In this document: piece after piece, positions 23,816 to 34,967 of the stretch
Layout of the letters: each line of letters starts with the position of its first letter
How positions within the stretch are numbered: position 1 is the stretch's first letter
Assembly: GCA_029891385.1 (NCBI GenBank)
Contig: CM057228.1
Span: 49,993,283 to 50,057,282, forward strand
Reading direction: 5' to 3'
From: Erythroxylum novogranatense
Lineage: Eukaryota; Streptophyta; Magnoliopsida; Malpighiales; Erythroxylaceae
DNA length: 64,000 nt
Notes under the pieces: model-generated
Seen by the model: the letters and a program-made list of their open reading frames with translations, nothing else
Told to the model about the DNA's origin: nothing
Database searches by the model: none
Position numbers and translations under genes: made by a program

Positions 23816-24999
23816 TTTCTACACAGACATGTTTTGGTATTTTAGCCATAACTTTTGATGTAGATGTACAAATGAGGTGATTTTTGATTCGTTGTAAACT
23901 AGAGACAAAGTTCTACAAGTTTTATGAAGAAAGGAAGTTTTTAATCAGATTTTAAAGATCTCAAATTTTGGGTAGAAGTTGAGTATAGATTCTTGTTTCA
24001 ACAAAGGATAGTCCCAATATGTTTGAAGTATAACTTTCGGATTTCTGAAACAAATTGAATAATTTTGGAGTCATTAGAAACTTAAGACAATGGGGAACAT
24101 TTTATAGAAGATAATATTATCAGATTTTGTCATTCACTTTATCAGAGTGATCATGGAAAATTGATCCGAATGTTTGGACTTTTGGAAGAATTTGAGTTTT
24201 TAGAATTTATGGGTCCTCAAATTTGTATTACTATTGAATGGGATTTTTACATTTTGATAAAGGGAATTAAGGAAGGCAAGAGGATCAAGAGGAGAGGTAT
24301 CTTTTAAGCATGTATCCAAGAAAGGAATTCAGGTGGGTACATGTTTATAATTTAAATAAGCTACTACTGTTTTCTTGAAATCAAAGAAGTTTTCTGATTT
24401 CACTTGCATCATAAGTGATGCATTATTGTTTATGAGTGACTTATGAAACATGCTATATGTTGTTATATGATTTGAGTTATATTTTGAAAAAGTTGCATGT
24501 TATGAAATCATGTTTTTAAGAATGATTTTTCAAGATATACATCAAGTATATGATAAGCAAGTTTTCAAGACAAGTGCCATTTGGGCAACAAGTTACAAGA
24601 TTTTGAAATCTATGTGTTATGTGGGTTTGTGGTAGTCCCTCAAGAATCGTCACGTGCACGTTGACCCAAGAATAGGCTTCTGCCACCTGCCCGCTAGTGG
24701 CACGGAGCTCTTTCATTGACTCCTTCAAGAAAACTACAACTACACAGGACCATTTTGATGGAAATGTGTAGTGCGTCATGAATTTGGACTTACCCAAACT
24801 ATTTTGATGTATTTATGTCCTCATGTTATGTTTGATCAAGTTTGATGCATTCATGATTTGTAACTTATAGATTTTGGCTGAAAGCCTAGAAAAAAATGCA
24901 TTTTATAAACTCCATGAAAGTTTTCTAAGACAAGCGAACTGTTTTCAAGGTTTTTGCTTATCTTTATTATAAATGTGTATCTACGAGCTGTAAAGCTCA

Positions 25000-25010
25000 C
25001 CCCCCCCCCC
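25000..25010. repeat. Poly-C run
   Basis: Eleven consecutive C in the CTCACC...TTTCATCCCC block. The related element has CTCACCCCCACTTTCC at 5224-5239. Confidence 0.8.
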
Positions 25011-26079
25011 TTTCATCCCCATCTCCAGGTATCAAGATGGAGATCGGATGAAAGAAAGTTTAGACGTCCGTTCGTTACATATATGATTGGCTTTTAAGTT
25101 AATTTGTTGTAAGATTTAGATCTCAGACATGTTGAGCATTTTTGGGATTTTTGTATTTTGTGCATATTGGATTTTGATATTAATGTTGTAACATGGCTTG
25201 GAATTCCATTAAGATTTTGTAAGCATGTATATCATGATGAAATTGATTTATGGATTTGTATATAGAATGGAAAAGTTAATTATGGCTTGTGTAATGATTA
25301 TGATAGATTGCGTTTGGATTCCGGACAAGAGGTCCGATAATGTTGATTGATTGGGAATATTGAAGTGCTATTTGTGTATGATTTGTGGGTATATAGATAT
25401 GTGTATTGAGTGTCTTTTGGCAAAGGATAAGAATAAGAATAAGATTTGTTAAAGATGAGACTGAGATATTGCATGATTACGAAGAATATTAGGAATTGAG
25501 TTTTGATTGAGGATGAATTTCCAAAAAGGGAAACTATATTGTTTTGATTTGTATAAGATTGAATAAAGAAAGGAAAAATTTATACCGATTTTGGATTAGT
25601 CTAGTCTTATGGTTTCCAACGCGATGTTTTCCAAAATATTTATTTTCGGATGTCGGAGTTAAGGTTTTGTCCTTCAACGATATGTTTGCTTTGATTCCGA
25701 GCCAATTCGTTTCGCTTTCGATTTCTTTCTCTTTCGCCAAGTATAATTTTGCTCACGTTTTGTACATGTGTTTGATTTATGATTCCGAGGTTGGGTTCCA
25801 GAAACGGGATCCAACATTGTGGTTGAATGATCCGTTCTGTTTCTTTGTTTTAAAAATTTTGTAAATCCGAGCCTTTCGATTTTTCGATGGCTCATTAAGT
25901 ATGCGATTCGTTTTCGATACGTGTTTCCGTTGTTCCAGTTGGGGTCCGGTTTCCAAATTGGGTCCCAACATTTTTAGCCTATATATAAGTATTATAGCTA
26001 AATATACAAAAAAGGAACTAGATTATAGGGAATAATTTAAAATAAGCATAGTATCCAATTAAAATTTCCTTCTTGATAT

Positions 26080-26560
26080 CATGTTAGGAGAGAGTGAATG
26101 ATACTTTGCCTCTTCTAAGTTGGTAGATCTTTTGTTGTTTTGTTCCTTACAGATAATGTAGATGGTAGCGTTGAAAGCTACTTTAAAAAGTATAGGATTT
26201 AACATCCCCTACTTAGAGTTTTGAATAACCCTATTCAAAGTAGTTCCCATTCATATGTATAGTAGTTACCTGGAATCATACGCAAGATCCTACTCTATAC
26301 TGCTTTTAAGAATGTACAAAGGAAGAAAGATGGTCTCAATCTTCCACTTCCATTTTACAAAGTACACATGTGGTATCTACATTTTCTTGCCATTGACTTA
26401 GATTCTTGAATCTATTTATTATAGAGAAGATTATACCAAGGGACCTCGGTTGAGTAATGTGTGAAGAGCAAGTGACAGAATTTATTAGAGAACTTACCAT
26501 TTGAGTTAAGAGTCCAAGTGATAGCATCTTCATATTGGTTTATGTCCTACAACCAATTGC
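26080..26560 (-). pseudogene. LINE ORF2 C-terminal scrap
   Basis: The minus strand reads WQENVDTTCVLCKMEVED, then HL..LC and an ICKERNNKRS-like tail, the end of a zf-RVT domain in an L1 ORF2. The CxxC...H...C spacing is kept, and stops are present. It lies within the insertion that separates the two halves of copia relic A. Confidence 0.65.
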
Positions 26561-28354
26561 TTTGGTTGTAGTTTAGTGATAATTATTTAAAGGCATTCTT
26601 TATCTTGTACATGTTTAGATATATATGACAAATTCAATAGAATAATTTTACATTGCAAAGGAAATTATAATGAGATTATAACTATGAGATTTCTATCACA
26701 TTTATGTATTATTCCTAAATTATTTCTAGTCATTGCTCTATTAAAACCAGATATTTATAGAAGGTAAAAAGATTAGCACATGTTATGTTTTTTCTTATAA
26801 AATAATTTGTCGATATCATAGGCTAAAGTATGGAGATACTTAAAAAGATTAGCAGACATTATGCTTTTCATTGTGAAGGAATTTATCGATATCATAGGCT
26901 AAAGAATTGAGATACTTAAACAAACATATGGGTGCTTGTTAGAGAGTAATTTCACTAACCAGACCTGACATAAGAAATTCATTAGAAACATTACTTTTAT
27001 GCCTATGTAATTCTCATTGTGATGATTGTATAAATGATCATTTGACTTAAGGTCAGCAAAGTTATCTTATACTAGAATTGTTATATTTTGAAACTACTTA
27101 TGATCTGTTTAATCATGAGTCATTTAATCGATAATCATTAGATGTAGCATAAACTACATGGAGGTAGTTAGGTAATCAAGATATAATTCATCATCCTAAA
27201 GTAATTAGGAATGCTTTACTGTTGTCGATTAGTATTAATTTCGAAAATCCTTGGCTAAGGTGAATGATGCTTTGTAAATAGTGTACAAATGTCATTAATT
27301 GAATCAATAGCTAATGAAGAAGAACTAATATGATTGGGCTCAAAATAAAGTAAACATTAATTCTATGCTCTATGTCAAATTAGAATATTGTATGATTAAA
27401 GGATTGAATTATATGAAAAAACCATGCGTGAAAAAGTTAGTTAAAACCACTTTGACATTCTTAAAGATTTAGGTGGTCATAATATGTTGCTAGATACCAA
27501 TCTTGATTGATGATTCACATATAGAATAGGTTGAAAAAAACAAAGTTAATTTAATCAAATTGGACTTGATTGTAAAGTTTGAGAAAATTTATGATTAAAT
27601 ATGAAATATTTAATAAATAAGGATCAATATGAGATATTAAATCTAATTTAGGCATAATTGGTATTTAATTAGAATTATTTATAATTATAATAAAATTTTA
27701 ATTGAAGATAGAATTTAATTTCAATTAAATTACTAAAACGTCTAAAGCTTATCATAAATAGGCTTAAGTTCTATAAAACTAACACTTTTTGCTTAACCAT
27801 CTCTATAAGAGTTACAGAATTCTCTTAACCTATTATGTGAATACCGTTAGAGATCGGATATTTATATGACTACAGTAATTGAAACGAATCGGTTTCTAAA
27901 TGGTTTGAGGGATACAACATGAACATGATTAAGCTTTGGAATAAGGTACAAATTATGACTCGTGATTTGTTATGATTCATGTGTTAATCCTTTGAAATTC
28001 CCATTCGATGTACCATTTATAATCTAGGTGGAAAATTTAAGACTTGAATGAATTCTATTCCTCAAATGCAGTATCTCCTCATTGCAGATAAGTGGGCTAG
28101 AATCAAGCTAATTATTAAACCAAAACCAAGTTTTTTCACTATTGTCGATCCTATGTTTAATACAAGGATAAATAAAGCCTCTTAGTCCCATTATCTAACT
28201 AAAAACCCAAGAGAACTCCCTCGTACAAGTAGCCTGCCAAAAATTGATGTTTTTGAGATGATATTCATATATCCATTTGATTCAAAGTGCCTGCTGATTT
28301 GTATTCATTTGCACGATAGAATCTTTTGCATGATAGTAATAGAAATTATCCAAG
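26561..28354. other. AT-rich stretch, nothing recognised
   Basis: About 1.8 kb with no ORF over 60 codons, RNA gene or clear repeat pair. Two partly similar stretches near 26770-26830 and 26850-26910 share GATTAGCA, TCGATATCATAGGCTAAAG and GAGATACTTAAA. It is probably a decayed transposon. Confidence 0.5.
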
Positions 28355-28600
28355 TCCTCCAAACTTCTTTAGATTGTTGCAAGTCAAGATAAGATTATTC
28401 ACATAGATACAAACGAACAACATATTACCTTTATCAATTTTTAAAACAAAAAGCATATTTACTAAAACATCTAAGGAAACAGTAATTATCGACTCAAGTA
28501 TTCCAAGCTCTTGACATTTATTTAAGTTCATATAATGCTTTCTTTAATTTTAACTCTTTATCTTCTTACCTTTCAACCACATATTTCATTAGTTTTGTCA
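28355..28600 (-). pseudogene. Copia pol relic A, continued: reverse transcriptase
   Basis: The minus strand contains NMLFVCIYVNNLILTCNNLKK, the catalytic block of copia reverse transcriptase, with YVDD changed to YVNN (both GAT codons now AAT). It aligns with 52107-52320, where YVDD is intact. Confidence 0.8.
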
Positions 28601-29204
28601 CCAAATTATAGCCAACTGATTAGTTGCAGGGCACAAATCAACATATACATATATTTCACATATTTAATCAGTAAATAAATATTGTCGTAAATTATTAAAA
28701 TTTTATCTGAAAAAAAATGTAATTAAGAGTATTCAATAAGGAGAAGGGGGCCGTTGACAAAGGCCATGTGATGCAAGGAATTGAGGCCCAGATCTCAAAA
28801 GCTTTAATTGCATGTCGTATTTAATGCAACTCCCAGCCTTCCTTCTTCTTTTCTGTCAACCATTGAACCATTAGGCACATCGGCAATTTAAGGGAGCAAA
28901 ACATGTACATCAGATAAAGAGTAGTGGGCCAGTAATATCTTTTTTCCTTTGAGTCTCCCTGTGTACGGATATAAGAAAACTCAGTTTGCAATCACAAAGA
29001 TTTAAGAATTGGCAAATGAAATTATAGAGAAATACCCACGGGAGTTACTAAGATGGTGAGATTTGGAGTTACAGCTAAAGTTAGTTCCTTGTGACTACAA
29101 ATTATAGCTTCAATTTATAGAAACAATTTCTTTAAAAAAATATATATATATAAAAAGTTGTGTATATTATGAAAAACTTTGTGTACTAATTGCTTTGATT
29201 GATT

Positions 29205-29433
29205 GGGGCTGTTTGTTTATGTTTTTTTTTTCATTTTTTGTTGTCATTTTTGTAAAAAAAAAAACAGATAAGTAAAACGTGTTTGACTGACTTTGTTGCG
29301 ATTTTTTTATTTTTTTTCTGAAAATAAAAAAATCGCAACAGTTTTACAGAAACTAGAAAACATCGTTTCTCCTAATTTTGACAATAAGTTTTCTTCGACA
29401 GAAAACCAACATATCTCTACTTTCTATCTCGAA

Positions 29434-29464
<31 letters not shown>

Positions 29465-29686
29465 TAATAATAATAAAAATAACTTATTAAAATTAATAAT
29501 AAAATTAAAATTAAAATTAATAAAGATAAAATTAATAAGAATAAGAATAACTTAATAATAATAATAATGAGTTTAATAATAATAATAATAATAGTAAATA
29601 GAAAATTTATAACAATAATTAATTATAATTATTAATAATCATAATAATAAGAAGACGAAGAATAAGAATAAGAATAACTTATTAAT

Positions 29687-29728
<42 letters not shown>

Positions 29729-29883
29729 GTTTATTAGAAATCTCAATCAAAAAGTTTTATTTTCAATTTTATATTACAAAATTTAATCAAACAGGTTTTC
29801 ATTTTTTAAGAAAAATAGAAATAAAAATAAGAAATAAAACTAAAACTCTAACTGAAAAATAAAAGCAGAACCAAACGGTTTTA
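29205..29883. mobile_element. MITE-like insertion in the BAHD-1 promoter
   Basis: BAHD-2 has the uninterrupted sequence CTAATTGGATTATTAAAG where BAHD-1 has this roughly 680 bp insert. The ends are imperfect inverted repeats (GGGCTGTTTGTTT at left, AACCAAACGGTTTT at right), as in Harbinger- or hAT-type MITEs. The interior is non-coding with poly-T/poly-A blocks and two AAT microsatellites (about 29431-29460 and 29690-29727). I could not define the target duplication. Confidence 0.7.
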
Positions 29884-29900
29884 AATTATTAAAATTATCA

Positions 29901-30047
29901 GAGATAATTTTAATATTGTGTTAACTTTAGTGAATACGTCGGTATAGATAACATATACTTTCATTTTTGTATAGAGATAATTTTAATATTGTGTTAACTT
30001 TTAGTGAATACGTCGGTATAGATAACATATACTTTCATTTTTGTATA
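29901..30047 (+). promoter_or_regulatory. 73 bp tandem duplication in the BAHD-1 promoter
   Basis: GAGATAATTTTAATATTGTG starts one copy at 29901 and another at 29974, and both carry AGTGAATACGTCGGTATAGA. The copies differ by about one base. BAHD-2 has a single copy (48930-48998). The block lies about 90-235 bases upstream of the start codon, just above the TATA box. Confidence 0.92.
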
Positions 30048-30078
30048 CCCCACTTGAAATTTCTCAACTTGTCTTCCT

Positions 30079-30092
30079 ATATATATATATAT
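30079..30092 (+). promoter_or_regulatory. TATA box of BAHD-1
   Basis: TATATATATATATG, 43 bases upstream of the ATG. The 5' untranslated leader would be only about 20-30 bases. Confidence 0.6.
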
Positions 30093-30134
30093 GTAATATG
30101 AGAATACTTGAAGTAACAGCCAAGCCTTTTGATA

Positions 30135-31469
30135 ATGGAAGTACGTATAGTGTCGAGGCAACTCATAAGGCCTTCCTCACTTGCAGCTGCTGAACGTGAG
30201 AAACCACACAAAATCTCATATTTTGATCAGCTCACTCCCACCACTTATTCGCCGTTTATCTTTTTCTATTCCATGACCCAGGTCATGTCGTCCACTGACA
30301 CCATCCGAATCCCAGACCGCCTAAAGAAGTCTCTCTCAGAGAGCCTAAGTATTTATTATCCATTCTCTGGAAGGACAACTGACAACATGTTATTCCATAG
30401 TTTTAGAGAAGGTGTGCCATTTATGGAGGCCCGAATCAACTGTCGCCTAACTGATTTCATCAAACGTCATGAAATTGAATCACTCAACCATTTGCTTCCT
30501 CGCCAACCCTACACCAAAGAACTAATAGAATCACCCGTCTTAGCTCTTCAATTGAACATTTTCACTTGCGGTGGAATAGCATTAGGTATGAGTGCCTCAC
30601 ATAAGCTGATTGATAGAGAGACTTGGAGGGGTTTTCTCACTACGTGGGCGGCTTTGTCCCGAGGTGAACTTGGCAACGTGATTCACCCTAATTTCAACGA
30701 GGCGTCACTATTCTTTCCTCCAAGAAACGATATTCCGCAAAACCATGTATCTTTAATGGAAAACTTGTGGTTCACAGAAGCCAACTACATCACTAGGAGG
30801 TTTGTATTTGATGTTAAGGCAATATCTATGCTCAAGGACGAAGCCAAAGCCAAGCCTGAGGCCAGGCCAACCACTGTTGAGGTATTGTCCTGTTTTATTT
30901 GGAAATGCTGCATGAATGCAACGAAAGCAGCATCAGAGATACCAAAAACATCCATTATGGTCCAGGCACTGAATCTCAGAACACGCACAAAGCCATTCAT
31001 GTCTAGTGCTTCTATGGGGAATGCCTTTTGGTGGGCAACTGTTATGGCGGACCCTAGTGACACGAACAAGTTGCCTGAGTTGGTAGATCTTTTGCATGAA
31101 GCCATTGATCTCTATAACTCTGAATTCACACATACTCTGCAAGGTGATGGTGGTTTTGAAGCCATTAGTGATCTGTGTAACCAGCTGGAGCAGCTTTTTG
31201 ATTTGGAGAAACCTGATATATTTGCATTTACGAGTTGGCTTCATGTTGGCTTTCAACAGGTCAACTTCGGATGGGGAAAGCCTGTTTGGTTTGCTAACGT
31301 TGGGAAGGCTGGACCTGCGTTTAGAAATCTCATTATTTTCGTAGAAACAAATGATGGTAAAGGGATTGAGGCATGGATCACCCTGGACGAGAAGAGAATG
31401 TCTGCACTGGAAAAGGATCCTGAGTTTCTGGCATTTGCTTCTAAGAATCGGAAAATTTCAAGCCTCTAA
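30135..31469 (+). CDS. BAHD acyltransferase, vinorine synthase-like (copy 1)
   Basis: An intact intronless gene of 444 codons. BAHD enzymes are cytosolic, acyl-CoA-dependent and acylate alcohol or amine groups of specialised metabolites. The opening (MEVRIVSRQLIRPSS, SYFDQLTP) and overall length resemble the clade that includes vinorine synthase and related alkaloid acetyltransferases. The catalytic HxxxD is present as H156-K-L-I-D160, followed by Arg where Gly is usual. The second signature DFGWG reads NFGWG at 377-381. FWWATV (near 298-303) and the C-terminal EAWITLDEKRM block fit the family. ATG 30135 is preferred: the six bases before it are TTGATA and the next ATG upstream is out of frame. 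A TATA box lies 43 bases above. The substrate cannot be deduced. Copy 2 differs at 14 residues. Confidence 0.93.
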   Translation: MEVRIVSRQLIRPSSLAAAEREKPHKISYFDQLTPTTYSPFIFFYSMTQVMSSTDTIRIPDRLKKSLSESLSIYYPFSGRTTDNMLFHSFREGVPFMEARINCRLTDFIKRHEIESLNHLLPRQPYTKELIESPVLALQLNIFTCGGIALGMSASHKLIDRETWRGFLTTWAALSRGELGNVIHPNFNEASLFFPPRNDIPQNHVSLMENLWFTEANYITRRFVFDVKAISMLKDEAKAKPEARPTTVEVLSCFIWKCCMNATKAASEIPKTSIMVQALNLRTRTKPFMSSASMGNAFWWATVMADPSDTNKLPELVDLLHEAIDLYNSEFTHTLQGDGGFEAISDLCNQLEQLFDLEKPDIFAFTSWLHVGFQQVNFGWGKPVWFANVGKAGPAFRNLIIFVETNDGKGIEAWITLDEKRMSALEKDPEFLAFASKNRKISSL

Positions 31470-31757
31470 CCTTTCCTTTGCATCCGCCTAAGTTGCCAGC
31501 ACATCCTCCAAATAATCAGATGTTTTATAATTTGTTGTGTAAGCTATCTTGAAGGTAGCCTTTCCGTGACGTTTACGTCGTTAATTCATCTCCTTAATAT
31601 ATTCGTATGTTAATCAATATGCTGTTCACAATCTGTATTCCCATGGAGTGTTTAATAAACTTTTTAATTTATGAGAGCTATACAGTGGTATTCAATCCTT
31701 CTCTTGTGTAGAATATGCTTGGTTTACAATTTGATTAAACGCAGCAACAGGGCAAAG

Positions 31758-32412
31758 ATCTTACTCTGTGTCTATGGTAGAAGTTTATTCAATCGTGTTA
31801 TTTGAACCATCTTCCATACTTCCTTGTTTTCTATCTATCTATATATTGTCTTTGCTTGTATTTCTTATCCCATAAAGATCCATTATTTACTTACAAAAGT
31901 TTTGTGTTTGTTTATGCTCATGATTATGCTGCTGAACAAATTCATGAATTGTCCATTTCCCATCTAACCTTCTCTTCAAATGCATACTGGCTTTGTGATC
32001 TATTTTCTTCATTTTATCTCTTATGTTGGCCTCACCTCCTTGTTCTTAAATTTTCTAATAATGTGATTTCATCGGTGAAGATGCTAGTCCCTCAAAGTAG
32101 TTCTCTAGTTCTTTTAAATGCACTCAATGATTCAAAGTAGGCATGTAAAACTGTTTTTAAATATAGGCCAAAAGTAATGCATTCTGAGTAATTTGTATTT
32201 GTGATAGCACCTCCTTATAAAGTATATCTCTTTCTTTACTTCTGTACATGCATAAACTTTCATAGACGATAGTTATGCTTTTAATGCTGAGTTCACAAAA
32301 GATTTAATGCTTATTATGCTTTTGTCTATGTCATTTTGGCTATGTTTTTATATTTTCTTATAGTTGCTAAATTCATTGTTATATGTAGTGGGGATTTTGT
32401 TGTTAATAGAAA
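31758..32412. other. Intergenic, nothing recognised
   Basis: Downstream of the duplicated unit and before the Harbinger Myb-like ORF. It contains a 112-codon open stretch (31802-32140) starting at TTG with no recognisable domain. The left terminal repeat of the Harbinger element should lie near here but was not found. Confidence 0.4.
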
Positions 32413-32663
32413 ATGTCAATACCAAGTCAATATATTCAAGGCGGGGATAAATTAATAAAAGGGTTTAAAACGGAGTGGAATGATAGAACTCTTGAAATTT
32501 TAATCAAAATTTTTATGAAAGAGACATTAACTGGAAATCAACCAAATGGTGACTTTAATAATATTGGATGGAAAAATATAGTTTCAAAGTTTACTCACGA
32601 AACTAAGAAGGATTATGAATACAAATAATTTAAGAATAAATGGGATGGATTAAAAAATGATTG
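32413..32663 (+). pseudogene. Harbinger-associated Myb/SANT-like protein, N-terminal part
   Basis: Reads FKTEWNDRTLEILIKIFMKE, GNQPNGDFNNIGWKNIVSKF, then after a TAA FKNKWDGLKNDW. This is the Myb/SANT-like (Myb_DNA-bind_3) domain of the DNA-binding partner encoded by PIF/Harbinger transposons. The gene is cut by the Athila element; its remainder is at 45819-46585. Confidence 0.85.
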
Positions 32664-32668
32664 GTAAC
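32664..32668. repeat. Athila target site duplication, left (GTAAC)
   Basis: GTAAC here and at 45814-45818 exactly flank the 13.1 kb Athila element. Confidence 0.95.
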
Positions 32669-34954
32669 TGATGTGGTTCCGCAAGTTCACGGGTCTCAAG
32701 TAGTACAATATAATATCGTCCCACAGGGAGTAATTGTGTAAGTACTAGGCTTGGATCACTCAATTAATTAGACTAAGCGATTGTGTAAAAATGGAGAATT
32801 AAATTAAGAAATTTAACTAGCAAAAATAACAAAATCAAAGCTAAAGAAAATTTGTGAATATTTCTCGGGATTTTTCCAGATGTTGTGGTAAGCTTCAAGG
32901 ATGGTTCCACTTTTAGCGTTTTCTATGGACTTTACCTGGGTCAATTTATTAGGCAAATTTTTGGTCGATAGAAGGTTGAGCCTAGAGTTTCTTAGATCAT
33001 TTTTCAAGGTATCAAAGGAGTATTACGCAATAATCCTAATTTACTATCGAAAACTAGCAATCAAGCGTAACCCATTAAGTTCTTTGCTAACCTGGTCTTT
33101 TTTTCTCTCATAAATTCAGTTTATGTCTAAATCTGAAATTTATAAGTTCTCTGTTTAAAGTTCCGTTATTAATTTTCACCTATCGGTTCTTCAATTAACA
33201 ACTAACGTCAAGTAATGGTTGGCTAAACACAATACCAGCAAAATTAATTTCAAAACAGAGAAATCAAAACCAAAAATCCATACAAATAAATCAACCATGA
33301 TTTAATCCATAAAAATAGCTAAAAGCTTCAGCCCAACCTTGAAGCTTCGAAAAAACTACTCACTCATTATAGGATGAAAATCACAGAAGTCACAGTCAAC
33401 AATCAACATAAGAGGCAACATAAAATAAAGAATGAGTTTTTGGGATCTCCCTCTCTGTATTTCTGTGTCTCCCTGCGTTGGTTGCTTGGTTTGTGGTGGG
33501 TCTTTTGAGCTGTAACGTTGGTGGAGTTGTTAAGTGTTGGAGCCCCCTCTATGGTTTGCTATCACGTTATTTTCCAAGAACCCACCTATTGGTGTAACGT
33601 TGTTGCTTCCTTGCTGGTGTACATTTAGAGCTGAAAAATTGAGTGAGTGGAATGAGTTTTTGGTGAGTGGCCACGTTAATCTCCTTTGCTTGTCTCTTTC
33701 TTTGGTGTAACGTAGATAGCCCCCTTGGTTTGAGCTTGTGTGTGACGTTGAGAAAGTGAGTGGAGTGAATAAAATAAATGAGTGAGCAAAACAAAATGCA
33801 GACCCCTTGAGCTGCGTGAGTCTCAATGTAGAGAGAATGGAGCCCCCTTCCCTTTTCAATGTGTAACGTCAGTGCTTCCCCCAATCAGTGGAGAGTTCTC
33901 TTTTTTTTGTTTTTAACGTTTTTTTCCAGCTGCCCCAACTAATGTGCGTCAATCCTCCTATTTTTTGCTGTTTGAGTGGGTCACCTCATTGGTCCCTCTA
34001 ATCTCACCAAGCTCCTAGTCCACGCAAGTCTTCTATCCCTAAGGTGATTTTTGTTTTCCCCATGTGGGTTCTTGGAACTATCCTTTAGTGTCTAACGTTC
34101 AGCTGTAACATTGGTCCCTCAACAAAATCCACTTTCCACTTTATTCCATAACCACCAGCTGCCAACGTCTCCCTCTCTTCACGCCTAGCTAGATGTTTTC
34201 TTTTAAACCATCATCTGTCTTCAGCGTCCTCCCAGCAGCGTGATTTCAGTTGTCTTCCTTGTAGCCTCCTAGAGCTTGTGTGATTTTTCTTTTGTCCTCA
34301 AACTGCATGCGTCAACTAAGGTGGAGTGCATGTATTGTCTGCTGTTCACGCCTCCAACTAGCTTCTCCGTAGCTGCAACTAGCCTCCCTATATTTTTGTT
34401 GTTTTCTTCTTTTCCCAAGTTCACGCCCAAGCTCTTGTCCATGGGTGCTTCTTTCTTTGACAATTTTATTTGCTCCTTCTAATGTCTGCGTGTGTGATTT
34501 TCTTGTCTAGGTGAGTCAAGTATGAAGGCTGCTTGTTTTGGAAGGAAATGCTAGCAGCTTCAACGTTTTCAGCTAAGCTATCCTTGTTGATCTCCTTTAC
34601 TGTTGTCCCCCTTTCTCTGCATGTGTGGTGGGGCTCTCTCTCTAGATGTTGTGTCCTCTTTAATTTAAAAACTTCCCAAAACTAAAACCACGTTTCTTTC
34701 ATTTGCTGGCTTCCTCTGCGACAACGTTTTGGACAACCCTTAATGTTGCATTTTCTCCTTTTATTTTGCCTTGACTGTTGTGGTCTTTTATAGTTAAAAC
34801 CAGGTGTATTTCCTACGAATTAAACAGGACAATTATAAATGCAAATTCAGGCGAACCAAGCTATTTAGCAGGTAAAATATGTATAAAACCCAATAATTGA
34901 TCCAAAAATTAAGGGAAAATATCATTAATTCTAATGATAAAAATGTCTTCAACA
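32669..34954 (-). repeat. Athila 3' LTR (2286 bp)
   Basis: Runs TGATGTGGTTCC to GTCTTCAACA on the plus strand and is the same length as the other LTR. The part from 33500 to 34750 is crowded with ACGT cores in AACGTT/AACGTC contexts, about 13 copies. ORFs here (33530-33884, 34269-34482) recur in the other LTR simply because the DNA is repeated; none resembles a protein. Confidence 0.95.
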
Positions 34955-34967
34955 AATGCCCCCAAAC
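34955..34967 (-). other. Athila polypurine tract
   Basis: On the minus strand, TTTGGGGGCATT immediately before TGTTGAAGAC of the 3' LTR, as in Athila elements. Confidence 0.8.

Larger units (their letters stand above)
21905..25970 (+). mobile_element. Solo LTR / LTR-only element, Tekay-like
   Basis: Begins TGTTGGACTCCGAAC and shares its opening with the nested element at 2880 (GAAATGAGAAA, TCATGTGTAAAG). Shared landmarks follow in order: purine-rich leader at 23270-23340, GGTGGGTACATGTTTATAAT near 24335, GTCACGTGCACG at 24649, and a CTCACC...CATCCCCATCTCCAGGTA block at 24996-25030. It ends either at CCAACA 25816 (GGTTCCAGAAACGGGATCC, as in the other element) or at GTCCCAACA 25970. I give the outer end. 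No clear target duplication is seen (TTTAA against TTTTT), so boundaries are less sure. No coding capacity. Confidence 0.75.
28675..31757 (+). repeat. Segmental duplication unit 1 (BAHD-1 and flanks)
   Basis: This stretch is homologous to 48599-50676. Similarity starts in 5' flank (AATTATTAAAATTTTATCTGA) and ends after GCAGCAACAGGGCAAAG in the 3' flank. Unit 1 is longer because of a MITE-like insertion, a promoter duplication and about 180 bp near 28960-29150 missing from unit 2. Confidence 0.9.

Noticed and set aside
23581..23845. Overlapping Arg/Ala-rich ORFs on both strands
   Set aside because: They arise from the CpG-rich segment inside a solo LTR, where stop codons are rare by composition.
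30129..30134. Two extra N-terminal residues (M-I) for BAHD-1 and BAHD-2
   Set aside because: The upstream start would be TTG; the first in-frame ATG is at 30135 and 49081 and gives the normal family N-terminus.
30785..31256. Antisense ORFs of 106-107 codons within BAHD-1 (and the same at 49731-50202 in BAHD-2)
   Set aside because: They are shadows of the conserved coding strand.
33530..34482. ORFs of 60-110 codons in the Athila 3' LTR, repeated at 44216-45341
   Set aside because: Their duplication reflects LTR identity. They have no domains, and several overlapping frames are equally open.
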